DNA of 64,000 nucleotides from Amaurobius ferox (GCA_951213105.1 OX578145.1:6871191-6935190); one strand, 5' to 3'; counted from the first letter of the stretch, positions 21,976 to 33,758 are shown. Numbers and translations are program-made. Notes: generated by a model not told the origin, from the sequence alone.

Positions 21976-23532
21976 TCTGCAGAATGAACTGACAAATAAA
22001 AAGCCCTTAATTCTGAGAATAATTTTTTTTTCCAATATTAAAAAAAAATGTTGCAAAAAGATAATAACAGTTAGATAAATAAATATCTCATTTGTATGTT
22101 TCATTTAAAAGCGAATACCAAAATTTATAAGATGCTAATTTACACCATTCTCGAGATAATAATTATACTTTATTTTAAAAGTAAAATGAAAAAATTTATA
22201 AAAAGTAAAATAAACTCACTATGTAATTAATCTACATATCATGCAGTTGGCCCACTGAAACGAAACAAAACATTAAGAAGTTTCAAAATAAATGGTGTAT
22301 CGTAACAGAAGGAAAAACTTAGAACTCTTAAATTAGATGGAGGATAAAGTGAGTTATTTTCCTCTCAAGTTAGTTGGCGGCCCAGTCGATAGAGAACTGG
22401 TATATACAGGTATTTGCAGTTCATTTCCTCTCAATAATTTGCAAGAATATTTGAAAGACCCTCCGCCTCCCCATCTTTCCAACATTTTCTACACACTGCA
22501 TAAAAATATAAAAAGACAATGCCATATAGACGGATAACAATTCCATATAGACGTATTTATGAAACTCTAAAGAGCCATAAAATTCACTGATTCATGCATT
22601 TTTCGGTGAAAAAAAATTATAATTTTGAAATAATAGTATGTTTTAAAAATTTAAACCTTATCGTTAAAATCCACAAATTTATAAAATCTCTAAATTTAAG
22701 CTACTCCGTGCCTAAACACAGTCGGGAAAAAATCATCCTGTGTTCTTTGACAGACGATAACAAGTGGCAATAATAAAATGTTTTGTCCCAGACGATAATA
22801 ATGTGACTCTGGCCATATTCTGTTCATCTTAAGAAATCTGTATAAAATAAAATATATTGATTTTTCCTCACTTTTAAAAGAGAAAATGAAAGAGTCCGGT
22901 GAAAAAATTAATGAGGAGGAATTGTTTGAGAAGTTGTCTATCGTTTGGAGGATTTTTCAGAAAATTTTTGCAAATAATTAAACATCTATTTTATTTTTTC
23001 GAATTTTTAAGAGTGTTCTGTAAAAATTCAAATCATTAGCTCACTTAAAATAATTTCCAAATTAGCTTTGTATAAGCAACATAAATTTTTAATACTTAAT
23101 CTATTTTTTAAAATATGAATAAAAATTTATTAATTTTTTTTAATTTTCCACTATGATCTGTAGATTTCTACATATATAGCTTCTATTAAAAAAAAGGGAG
23201 AGGGGGTGGATTTCAGTGCAAAAATTAATGGAAGGGATAATGTTTGAGAAATTGCTGTTTTGGGAGGTTGTTTAAGAGATTTTTTGTAAATAATAAAAAA
23301 ATATATTTTCTTCAAATTTTCAAAAGTTTTCAGTAGATGCGCAGAGCGGAGCCCACATCAATGAGAATAGCAATTGAGTCCTAGTAGTTTAAAAGCAAAG
23401 CATCGTCTGACCAGTAGGAAGGTCAATGATTTGGTTCCCGGTTGGAGCAGCATTGTCCTTTACAATGGCGCTCGAATAAATCAATCCTGAAGGTTAGTGC
23501 AATAATGTCCAGGGGTCTGAAAGTATCCCTAG
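21976..23532. other. AT-rich sequence, nothing recognised
   Basis: Repeated low-complexity T/A stretches. Two short related blocks (about 22860-22990 and 23190-23310: GAGAAATTG...GGAGG.TTTTTCAGA, TTTTGCAAATAATAAA) suggest an old local duplication. A possible 35-nt minus-strand exon is described under findings. Confidence 0.35.
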
Positions 23533-25325
23533 CATAGGCGCCGAGTTTTCAAAGTCTCGGGGCACAATCCGATAAAGTTATATAAAAGATTTACAAAGTC
23601 GATAAAGATATAACAACTTACAAGGACGCCTTTTGAAGAAAGCACACATATGTCAGTTAGGTGACTACAATTGGTTTGAGGTCATTTTAAGCCCTACTTC
23701 AGGCCAAAAGAACAGTATGTGCCCTTAACAACCACCAAGAACGAGCTGCCCAACGAATGGCAGTAGTGGTTGTTAAGAGCACATACTGTTATTTTTACCT
23801 GAAAAGGGGGATTATAATGCCATCGAAGCAACTGTAGTCACCTAACTGACATATATATACTTTCCTCAAGGAAATTTTATAAGTTATTGTCTTACAAACA
23901 GCTGTTTTGGAGTGAGATAACCAAGTGGTTAAGTCACGGGGATTGTACTTGGAGAACCCGAGTTCGATTTCCGGCTTTACCTAAACTGTCCCCGTGTACG
24001 AGCAAGTTAAATTTGTGGGTTTGAAAGTTCTTCCGAGCAGTTGGTAGCAAAGGAAGTAGGGTTGGTCCCTGTGGATGTCTCCCCCACTGGGTTCCAGTCT
24101 AAATTAGATGGCATTGTCTCGGCGGTCTAAACAGACATCTTACACCTTCGGGTAGGTCGACGGGCTGGGTCGAAAGAAAGATATAAGCAGTTTTATTTAT
24201 TGTACGATAAGTATTTTTAATCTTTTTAGGCCTATTTATATTTGTAAGCTAAGAGTTGATTAGAAAAATCCATATAGTTACTATGCATCAATAGTATAAT
24301 ATATAATAATTACAATGGATTTTAATATAAAAATTAACTAGTAGCAAAGCTGTTAATTAATCAAAGAAAAATCTGAAAGTTAATACACGTTAACGCTTAA
24401 TATCAACTCTATCAGTACGCTTAATATCAACTACCTATCAGTTGATTTTGACATAAATTAAAACAATAAACCCAGCAATAATACAAAAGTATCCAAATAT
24501 TGTCTATATTTAAATATTTTTAAATTAAATATGTAAATATATTGATCATCACTATAACCACACATTCAGCTAAATTAAAAAATCTTTAAAACAAAGCAAT
24601 TTATAAAAAAATCTCATAAATAATATTTTTATGCAAAATTTGAATGACATGTTGGTTGACATTTCTTATCACAACTTTATATTTTTATCAGGAGGGTGGG
24701 CTGAGTATACCTAGTGTGTGTGTGTGTGGGAGGGGGGGAGCTTAGCGCCCTCTGGCCCTTGCCTGATACAGTGCTGTGCCAAACATCTGGTGCTCACCAG
24801 GAATAAAGCTACCTGCGGGTTTGCAACTTCAAACGGAATGGATACAACCAATGGGGTTTGCAGCTTCAAACGGAATGGATGCCACCTGTAAAGACAGCAC
24901 TGGTATATAGAATCCAGGAGTAATTACAGGTAAGATCTCTTTAGGTAGACAAAATAAGTCATCTCTACTTCGTGGTAATCATTTATAGTTATTACTGGAG
25001 GGAAACAGCTATTTTTTGAAAATGCCAATAACATGGCTGTAAATATTCTATTTCTCTTTGAATCAGGTGGTCAGTCGAAAAAGTTCTGATAACCAGGTGT
25101 TTTTATCATTAGCATAAACAAGTTTCCTAGGAGTAAAGATGAGCTTGGTTTGTGTGCGAGATATAGTTTAGGCAGCTATGGTAAGGAAGATGCGAACAAG
25201 ACTGAACTGAAATGTGACATTTACTTTGATAGGATTTTCTTTCAATTAATTTTATGTTTAAAAAATTTTAAAATTTCCCAGAGGGGGCAAAGTTGCCTCT
25301 GGAAAAGTTCAGCAGGAACTCGTAT
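23533..25325. mobile_element. RE2 element, copy 2 (right end lost)
   Basis: It starts CATAGGCGCCGAG like copy 1 and follows it to CCTCTGGAAAAGTTCAGC near 25310. There the copy-1 terminus TCGGCGCCTATG is replaced by a TA tract and the inverted-repeat reverse transcriptase element. It carries the same SINE at the same place (about 23909-24185). Confidence 0.8.
23909..24185 (+). mobile_element. tRNA-derived SINE inside RE2 copy 2
   Basis: Position-for-position counterpart of the SINE at 8847-9124: AACCAAGTGGTTAAGTCACGG, GAGTTCGATTTCC, GTCCCTGTGGATG, CACTGGGTTCCAGTCTAAATT. The flanking target copies have drifted (CAGCTGTTTT and AGCAGTTTT). It was inserted before the RE2 copies separated. Confidence 0.8.
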
Positions 25326-25331
25326 AAAGCT

Positions 25332-25332
25332 C

Positions 25333-25374
<42 letters not shown>
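25332..25374. repeat. (TA)n microsatellite at the element border
   Basis: A TA tract lies between RE2 copy 2 and the left inverted repeat of the reverse transcriptase element, and may be the insertion target. Confidence 0.9.
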
Positions 25375-25378
<4 letters not shown>

Positions 25379-25656
25379 GTAAATACATCATCAAATTGAA
25401 AAAGGCGGGGTGGAACAAAGGAAAGGGGGAAAAGAAAGGAGAGTGTTGCAGGAACGACAGAAAAAAGGCCGGGGGGGATAGTGACCCCCCGTTCCCGGTT
25501 AAAGCACTTTTACTCTAGAAACACTCCCGGTGCCTCTGTCTTCCCGAAGCACTCCTCCGTCCGATGAAATCTATGAAACATCCCGAAGTATATAGACCAT
25601 GAAGCAAAAAAGGGGGCTTAAGATTGGAATAAACCTAACCTAATTACTCAACAGAA
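25375..25656. repeat. Left terminal inverted repeat of the RT element
   Basis: About 282 bases from GAAAGTAAATACATCATCAA to TAATTACTCAACAGAA. Read against 27159-27450 reversed, it is almost identical. Differences are a few substitutions (such as GGGGTGGAAC/GGGGAGGAAC and TGTTGCAGG/TGTTTACAGG) and G-run length. Its inner edge contains AACCTAACCTAA. Confidence 0.95.
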
Positions 25657-25692
25657 ATTGATGCCACGCACGGACATGTAATAACAGGAAAA

Positions 25693-27104
25693 TTGGAAAT
25701 GTATAATAATAATGACATCAAATTGCTGTTAAAACAGGGAACTAAATTCCGTGATCAAAAGCATTTAGGAAGTGCCTTTGCTTTTGCAAAAGACGTGGAT
25801 GATTTTATATACAAAATGGTGGTGAAATACAGCCACCCCATTCAAACTTTCCACAAATGGAGATGCGAAGTTATAAAAGGATTCGAAAGGCATTATCATC
25901 CAGATTCCTATAACACCTTTCATAACAACAAAATACCAGAGATGGAGTCCTTGAGAGATAGATTTGCAATCACTTACATGGATAAAGTGCCATCGAATTA
26001 CGTATTTGTCTGCAAAAAATACTATGTAGACACTTTACGCAAATGTTACGAAAATGAAAGTATGTATGAAGAGATCAATACCACCGATAAAGCCATGGAA
26101 AACTGAATCACAGCACTTTATAAACGTATAGGACATGATTTGAAATCTGTAAGATTTCCTTATCTTGTACTAATCCCAAAAATGCATAAAAATCCGATCA
26201 AATTTAGACCTGTGACAGTTGGATGCGGATCGTACCTTACTATAGCTAATATTAAGTTACTTTCTATTCTGACTCCATTACTAAAAGAAATCAAAAAGGA
26301 AGGGACCTGTATGGTGTCAAATTCTTTTGAACTTATTGACAAATTAAGCAGAATAAAGGATAAAATGTTTTTCAGATGCTTTGATTTTAAAGACCTTTTT
26401 AATCATATAAATTTAAAAGATTTATCCGAAATTTTATTGGAGCTTCATGAGCATCACAATCTCCACTCTACCATCTCCCTCTACCAATATAAAATGCTGA
26501 TAAATATTGTTTTGTTTGAAAACATACTGCACACAACGGTATAGGTTTTTATCGTCAGGTGCAACGGTGCAAGGCATCCCAATGGGGGGGGGGGGGGTGC
26601 TCTTCGGTACTTGCAGATATTTACCTGAACAAGTATGAACAAGGCACATATTTAGTCAATGAAATGCCATACTACCGCTTTGTTGACGATGTGATTACTG
26701 GATACAAAAATCAACAAGATCATTTTGAATTTGGGTTTTACCCTAAGTGCCTGGAACTTTTGGAAACTAAATATACAAATCCAGGAACTGTTGATTTTCT
26801 GGATATCAGTATTTACTACAATGAGAAAAACAAGATATGTTTTAAAGTTTATGACAAGAGGGATAATTTTGATTTCAACATTAATTACATTATAGATTGG
26901 AAATCTAATTTGAGCAGTGGTATTTTCAGGAATGTTATAATAAATCATCTAAATCGATATAGACGTCACAACACTGAAAAAGAAGAACAGCAACACAGCG
27001 TCAATAAATTACTCAGGGAAGCAGCAAAAAGCAATTACCCACATCGTTATCTAAGGCACTATGTAGACTTGATATTTGACAGAAAGACAAACAATTTCAT
27101 TTGA
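25693..27104 (+). pseudogene. Reverse transcriptase, Penelope-like or related, with lesions
   Basis: The reading frame encodes about 470 residues of an RNA-dependent DNA polymerase. Visible motifs: a finger region YLVLIPKMHKNPIKFRPV near 26160-26215; motif A CFDFKDLFNHINL (about 26380-26415); motif B with a QGIPMG-like start, a glycine stretch and CSSVLADIYLNKYE (26565-26640); the catalytic YRFVDDV (about 26673-26695); and FLDISIYY (about 26796). The tail KVYDKRDNFDFN...HLNRYRRHN parallels the region after the palm in Penelope-type enzymes, but no GIY-YIG nuclease follows before the stop. Lesions: a TGA at 26104-26106, a frameshift between about 26515 and 26550, and a G-run (26583-26596) whose length shifts frame in motif B. 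Penelope-like is my best family guess; DIRS-like or an undescribed RT lineage is possible. Confidence 0.7.
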
Positions 27105-27158
27105 TGATAGCAGGTCGGTGAGATAAGGTTGTGCGGCATGGCTTGTGGACTTCAAGTA

Positions 27159-27450
27159 TTCTGTTGAGTAATTAGGTTAGGTTTATTCCAATCTTAAGCC
27201 CCCTTTTTTGCTTCATGGTCTATATACTTCGGGATGTTTCATAGATTTCATCGAACGGAGGAGTGCTTCGGGAAGACAGAGGCACCGGGAGTGTTTCTAG
27301 AGTAAAAGTGCTTTAACCGGGAACGGGGGGTCACTATCCCCCCCCCCCAGCCTTTTTTCTGTCGTTCCTGTAAACACTCTCCTTTCTTTTCTCCCTTTCC
27401 TTTGTTCCTCCCCGCCTTTTTCAATTTGATGATGTATTTACTTTTATATA
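27159..27450. repeat. Right terminal inverted repeat of the RT element
   Basis: Reverse complement of 25375-25656. The longer C-run at 27338-27348 is the main size difference. The inner edge reads AATTAGGTTAGGTTTA. Confidence 0.95.
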
Positions 27451-27610
27451 CCTGCTAAACATGAAAGAGCGGCAATGCGCCTTAATGTTATGAAGTGTTA
27501 TGATTGTGTTTTTTGTATATCTTATTTTTAGATATTTTTCTAATATATATATATATAATTCTATTAGGAATCTTACACCTACAGTGAAAAACGACTTCCG
27601 ATGAACCTGT

Positions 27611-27641
<31 letters not shown>

Positions 27642-28698
27642 CGCTTTCTTAAATGCATTTATTTCTGGGGAGTAAAACTAACATTCTGGCCCTTAAAATT
27701 TTAGTTTATTCAAAACTAAATTTTTGGGAGGATGGAGCAAACTCTGCCCTCTACAGATATATAAAAAAAAATTTAAATATTTGGCCTCCAAAATTTTGTT
27801 TTAAGAAATATAAAATTTGGGGGGGGGGGGGACCTTTCATATATTTTGCTTAAGGGTCTTTGACAGCTTCGAGACCCATTCAATTTTTAAAATTCATGTC
27901 AGGTCGAGTCATATCTAACACTAAGGGATGTGCCGAGCAGAAAATTTTGGAGGGGTGCCGTTTCAATTTTTGCCGAGTTGACAAAAGGTTTTGGGCTTAC
28001 TTCTGCGCTAGTACGCTATACACTTTGTTTCCTATGATGACGTCATCGCAGGTAATTTTTTCTTTTTTTTCCTGCTAAGGAAAGCTTACTGCTACAAGAG
28101 CGGGAGAGGAGTATTGAGCCCTTTGACAACTCAAATGCAAGCAGCCAGAATTCGACCAGTAAATAATTATGCTATATAGTTTTTAAAGTAAGCGATAAAA
28201 AAAAGGAGGAGAAGAATTGCTAATAAAAAGCATCAAATGTTCTTCAAATTAAAAAAAATCATGTAATATTAATTTCAAAATCGTATATTTGAGTTTCCTA
28301 AAAAAAATTGCAGTTTTCACAGCTTCAGGAAGTTTGAAAAATAGATAAACAGAACTTTCTTTAATTATAGACATACATAAATGGAATCAATTATTTTAGT
28401 TTTATATTGCATTAGGTTTAATATTTCAATTAAAAATATAGATATTTTTATTTACAGTATTTGTGCATCAAGAAATATTTATAAGTTAATATAGTTGTTT
28501 TGTTTTTAGTTGAACGTTAAAATGGCTTAACTAGATCAGTGTGAGTGTAATATTACTATACGTCTAGTTAAGTCTATTAAAAAAAAACACAAATTTCTAA
28601 CATAATATGTAAACAAAAATAATAATGCTTTATTTATAGTATAAAAAACTGCATTTTCTGGAAATATTTTCCCTCTGAATAGATATTTCGCTAAATTT
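27451..28698. other. Repeat-like sequence with long G-runs, nothing assigned
   Basis: A G-run of 28 or so at about 27613-27641 and another at about 27821-27832 lie in sequence with repeated AAAATTT.GG motifs. The segment 27840-28080 has no recognised product. A TGACGTCA site lies at 28038. Confidence 0.35.
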
Positions 28699-30279
28699 TC
28701 AAAATTTTATACGTCGCTTTTTTAATGGCGCCAAACTGAACGCTATGCCCGATAAAGAAAGTTCGTCTGCAATATCTTTTTCACAAAAAAGAAGCATCAG
28801 GGAACTGCTAACATTAATGTTCTAAGGGCATTCATGACAATTTTTAATTTGCTAAATGAGCGTTCATTGGATGCCACAGTCACTGGGACAATTTAACAAT
28901 TCATGGAGAGGCTTTACTGTATCTACAAAAGATATTAAATTTTCTTCCATTAAAGATAACATTTTGCCAAGAACAAGTTTGAACTCTGCTTGATAAAATG
29001 ATTTTAAGGAGAAATCTGTCTGTGTTTGATTTTTTCTGAAACCCGGCATGGTTGCAATCTCCTTCAATGATGGCGAGCAAAGTCTAATTTGGCATTAACA
29101 TCAAATTTTAAAGATATGGCAATAGCACTTTGGATTAAATTAACCATATCATTGTCATTTTTCATTATTAGGCTCAACGACGTTATCGTACTTTTTATGT
29201 GCATAGATGCATCTACAACATTCAGTTCTTCACATTCAAGAGTTTCTGTTAATATTCTAAGTTTATGTATCAAGTTGTTTACATACATTTACCTTTAACC
29301 GATTGAGCTCGAGCTGTCCAACACGTTTTTGATAAATTGACCAGTTGTAAGGCATTTTCAACTTCTGAATTTGATTTGAGAGCATTTTGTTTCTTTTGTA
29401 TTTGAGGAGAAAAACACATACAGTTCTTCCAATACATTAAATAGTTCCGATATAATAGTGCTTGCCTTAAAACCATGTTCCACAAATGTGTTAAGTCTAT
29501 GAGCTTGACAAGGAATATATGGCACTACATGACACACAATTTTTGTAATTTTTTTGTTGAGTACCACTAAACTTACCTGACATTGAAGATGCAAAATCGT
29601 ATGATTGAAAGGTTATGTTTTGCAAATTGAGCTTGTTTTTAACAATGATCTCTGTAATGTTTCTTGCTAAACAGCCACCTGTTTTGTCCTCGACATATAC
29701 AACGTTAAGAAGTCTTTCCTTTGAAATACAATCTTTATCAGCATATCTTACAATCACGCTTAGTCTATCTTTATGTGCTGCATTGGGTGTGGTATCGGCC
29801 ATAATGGAAAACATTCCTGCCGTGTTCACTTCTGATTGTATAGCACTCTTTATATTTGAGGCCAGTAAATCAATTAATTCATTTTGTGAACGATTACTTA
29901 AATATGTGACATGATATGGACTTAACCGTGCATCGTCTAACCATTTTCTTAAAACTGAGCAATGTCTTGCCACAAGCTGAATAATTTGGATAAAATTGCC
30001 ATTACTATCTATTTCGCTACGAAAGGCAAAACCCTGACTTCCTAAGGTTCTTGCTACATCTAATAAAATTTCTACCACTTTTTGGTTGAAGAAACAATCA
30101 CGTTCTTTATGGATTTGTTTATTTTTTCCATTCTTGTTCAGCATGGTTGTTATGAGACCTTTTTTCCTTAACAATGTGAAACAGTCTTGAAGTGCATATT
30201 TATGCACTTGTGCTTGCATTCCCACAAGTGCATAAATATGCACTTGTGCCTGCATTCCCACAAGTGCATATTTATGCAT
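28699..30279 (-). pseudogene. hAT transposase number 2, N-terminally truncated and broken
   Basis: The minus strand carries pieces of a hAT-family DDE transposase of the ZMYM1-like type. In order: LGSQGFAFRSEID (the G.AFRG-like motif), MFSIMADTTPNAAHKDRL (first catalytic Asp), TFQSYDFASSMSGKFSG (second Asp), PCQAHRLNTFVEHGF, and near the end VTVASNERSFSKLKIV (third acidic residue, Glu) and SLSGIAFSLAPLKKRR at the stop (28699-28701). Several frameshifts and stops separate these. The zinc-finger N-terminus is missing; upstream of the frame lies a palindromic minisatellite (30190-30290). Terminal repeats were not identified. Confidence 0.8.
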
Positions 30280-30290
30280 GTGTGGTTGAA
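30190..30290. repeat. Minisatellite of palindromic units
   Basis: Units of about 46 bases, each containing the self-complementary core AAGTGCAT(A/T)(A/T)ATATGCACTT-like, separated by GTGC.TGCATTCCCAC. Two and a half copies are present. It reads through in frame into hAT number 2 as a repeated YALVGMQAQVH. Confidence 0.9.
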
Positions 30291-30889
30291 AAATTTAGGG
30301 TCACATCTAGGGACGAAGGTGAATATTTTTTATTTAAATTTTTAATCTATTCTATTTTTCACTTACATCTAGGGACTTTTAAGAGAATTAGTACGATTTC
30401 ATATTTGACAACACTCTTTTATTTACATTGTCGATTTTCTCACTTTCAAGCTTAATGTTGTCTTTCATCGTTAAGATTTTAGGTACAGTAGAATCCTGCT
30501 TAACCGGCTTAATTGGGACTGAGTGTAAGCTGATTAAGGGAAAATCCAGTTAAACGGGAGTGATTAAAAAAAATGTCAAATCCATTGCATTACTCTTATA
30601 TCTCTGTTAGATACTTCATAATAAAAATTGTGCATTATAAAAGTATTTAAACAAATTATTAGGCAAAAAAAAAATGATTATTTAAAAATTATATTTAACA
30701 GATTAACAAGAAAATAAAAAAGATGTACGTATATAGTACTGTAGTTTATAATGAAATATTACAATTTTGTAACTTTTCTTTTAAAGAATTCAGTTACTTT
30801 TTTTGTTTTAAATAGTGATTTTTTAGCAATCAAATCGATTTTTTTAGCGATCAAATTTTATATCTGTTACCATGACTGGCTGTGCTGTA
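30291..30889. other. Spacer with a pogo/Tigger-like terminus
   Basis: At about 30485 the sequence TACAGTAGAATCCTGCTTAA, followed by CCGG and related GATTAAGGG motifs, has the look of a Tigger/pogo end (TA target plus CAGT). No far end was found. TTTTTAGCGATCAAAT-like direct repeats occur at 30820-30860. Confidence 0.3.
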
Positions 30890-31249
30890 CAGTGGCGCAC
30901 CCAGAATATTCCTAAGGGGGGGGCCATTGGTGCACAAAATTTTTATGAAGGAGGATGACTCCTCGATAAATTTTCCGAGAAAAAATGATCAGAGGCCATA
31001 TCAATTAACAAGGCGGTTGTCTTTTTTTGTACATTTATTTTTATCAAATTACTAACAATTCTTTAGTGCAGTGCAAGAGAATTGAATGATTAGAAGAAGT
31101 AGTGGTACATATTTATACAAAACAACACAAATTAAGAAATAGATGAAGATAAAATTATTTGTTCTGGTCTGCTTATACTGTATACTTGTTTTCAACCACT
31201 CTCTCATGATTACATATTGTTATATTATTCAATTATGATCTATACATAT

Positions 31250-33758
31250 TCATAAAACGAAGTCCAGCCTCCTGTTTTTCTTTGTAGCCAGAGCATTAAT
31301 TATCTGGTCTGGATCAATTTCCACTTCACGGTGAATGTTCATTGACGCCAGTCCATTCAGTCTGGTTTCACTCATACTGTTTCTCAAGTAAGTTTTCAAC
31401 CTCTTCATTGTGGAGAATGACCTCTCAGCACTGCTTGTTGATACTGGGAGGGTGGCATACACTTTTAAAAGTTCAAACACAGTTGGAAAAGTCCTTTGGT
31501 CACAAAAGTTAAGCAGTTCGATTGGGCTTTTAGTTTTCTTGTTCAATGCAAAGACCTTCATGTACCACAGATGTAGTTCAGCTTTTAGAGTATTATCTGA
31601 TCTGGGTCCTAAATCATCTGCAAATTTCCTTGATAAGGCAACAAATCTCTCGTTTTCTTCCAGTGTCGGCTGCCTTCCATTCGGAATGACAGATGCAAAA
31701 CTTTGTAGAAATTCCTTATGTTTGAGAAATTTTTCATGGAGGTGAGTGATGAAATTATCAATCCATGGAATGAAAATAGAAAGTCTGTAGTATTCTTCAG
31801 GAGTCTGTACGTTGAAATTTGATCTATAAATTTGTCTGGTGGCACGGCGTGGTAGAGTAATGTTTTCTCCATGCTGTTCCAGCTTCTTAACAGCTTATTC
31901 AAACAGATGGTGAAACTCGTTCTCTGCGTTCTCTCGAATTATAGATATAGCTTTCAAAACGTCTTCTACGTCACTCACAGCAGTTGCCAGATCAAGGTTA
32001 ACTTCCTGCAGCTTTTCACTCAGACGAACACTGTAGCTGAGTAATCTGTCAGCTGAAACAAGTGCTATGACAAACTGTGATGTTAACATTGAACATAACA
32101 AGGTATGAGCCTCTGTTGATGTCTCCTTGTCATTCCAGGTAGTAATCTCCTCCAGAGCCTCGATTACTTGATCAAACAATGAAACCATAACTGTGACGGC
32201 ATCATGTCTCTCCACCCAACGAGTAGGGCATAATTTCTTCAGTTTTTTGGCACTGATTTCTGTCTCTCCCTGATTAGCTGCATTAATTTTGCTGGTGAGA
32301 ACAAGGTTTCGTTTTGGTGTGTTGAAAAAACTAGAGATTTTCCCTATTATTCCAAAGCTGTTTCGGATATCCGGAACTCTAGATGAATAAGTTATGGCTA
32401 AGTTCAAACAGTGTGATGCACAATGAACGTAGGGGGCTTTGGGGTGTTGCTCATATATAATTGCTTGGGCGCCATTGTACTCTCCACTCATTGCAGAAGC
32501 TCCATCGAACCCTTGTCCATGGAGGAAAGACGTATCAATGTTGCAGTCTGCAAGGCCTTTAAGAATAGCATCTGCAATTGCTCGACCTGTAGTTTCAGTC
32601 AGGGGCACAAACTTAAGGAAGTTCTCCACTATCTTAAATTCAATTTTATACTTATCATTTGTTTCAAACCGTTTCAAGTAACGAACGCAAAGTGTCATTT
32701 GCTCTACCGTTGCAATATCTGTGGTTTCGTCACATAAAATCGCAAAACATTTGGCCTCATTCACCTCAGTTGCTATGTGCTTCACAATGGAATCATTGCA
32801 TGCTGAAATAATCTCATTTTGTATATTCCAACTTATGTAAGTTGCATTTTTTGCACAACCTTGTAGATGAGTTTTCAGTATTTCTTCTCCTGCATCAACT
32901 CGGAGTCGCAAAAGGGCTCTAAAATTTCCTTCGCCTTGGCATGGTTCTGACAATACGTCCAAATCCCCACAGTCTCTATGCCCTCTCATGGCCAGCCCTT
33001 GCCTTCCACAAAAAATCACTGTTTTGATAATAGGTTTAAGAATAGCCCTATTCTGCAAAACTTGTTTTTGCTTTCCTCTGTCCATTACTTGATCCACAGG
33101 AACCGTTTTTCCTTCCGTGACCCTTAAGAACTCATCGGCTTTGAGAACTGAATCCTTATGATAGAAAAAATTTTCATGTTGACTGAACTTCTCCAAGGCC
33201 TTCTTCCAATTATTAAATCCTTTTGAAACAAGTTGACCTGTAGCTTGTGTGGATCTTAAACCGACTTCATGGGGTGCAAAGAGAACACAAAATTTGCAAT
33301 AGGCACTGTCCTCTGCCTTTGAGTAAGCTAGCCAGTTATGCTTACTCAGCCAAGATGAGCAGAACTTCCGAGTGTGGTGAGGTTTTCCTTGACTTGATAC
33401 AGCACTAGTGACAGTAGCAGGAAAACTGTAATTTGCATATGGTTCCCAAAGATTTTTTAGCGCTGTTATCCTATCTTCATCTGTGAGGTTAGATTTCTTG
33501 ACATAATTAGAAATATCTGCAGCCAGAATTTCTATTTCAACTGTGTTTGGTATTGTGTTTTGTCCTACCTTTACCTCCTCACAAGAGTTTGAAGACAGCC
33601 CGGGGTCACGGCTGTTGCTTGCTTCGACTGCAGCCTCATCAATGTAACAAGAGCTCAGGGAAACGTCGTTGGGAACGTCACTATTTTCAATCTTACTTTT
33701 TTTTTTTTAAATAATTTCCCAGTGTCTGTTGGCCTAGCCCTTTTCGTTTTTCACTCAT
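31250..33758 (-). pseudogene. hAT transposase (ZMYM1-like), two lesions from intact
   Basis: This encodes a roughly 830-residue hAT transposase that would cut and reinsert the host element. Domains in order: start MSEKRKGLGQQ at 33758; a TTF-type zinc finger region (FCSSWLSKHNWLAY, YCKFCVLFAP, about 33380-33270); LAMRGHRD (33000); CFAILCDETTDIATVEQM with the first catalytic Asp (about 32745-32690); GQGFDGASAMSGEYNGAQ with the second (about 32520-32470); HCASHCLNLAI (about 32430-32400); and VSTSSAERSFSTMKRLKTYL with the catalytic Glu in the C-terminal dimerisation domain (about 31450-31390). Only two lesions are visible: an A-run at about 33699-33710 whose length shifts frame after codon 18 or so, and one TAA at 31895-31897. 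Everything between is open. Sequencing or assembly error in the A-run is possible. Confidence 0.9.

Larger units (their letters stand above)
25375..27450 (+). mobile_element. Reverse transcriptase element with 280-bp terminal inverted repeats
   Basis: A 2.08-kb unit: inverted repeat, single reverse transcriptase reading frame, inverted repeat. Long terminal inverted repeats are not normal for LINEs or LTR elements, but inverted or split repeats occur in Penelope-like and DIRS-like elements. No endonuclease (GIY-YIG), tyrosine recombinase, integrase or transposase is seen inside. It interrupts the right end of RE2 copy 2 within a TA tract. Confidence 0.8.

Noticed and set aside
28540..28580. 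Short inverted repeat around ACTAGA...TCTAGT
   Set aside because: Arms of about 10 bases in AT-rich DNA are expected by chance, and no element context was found.
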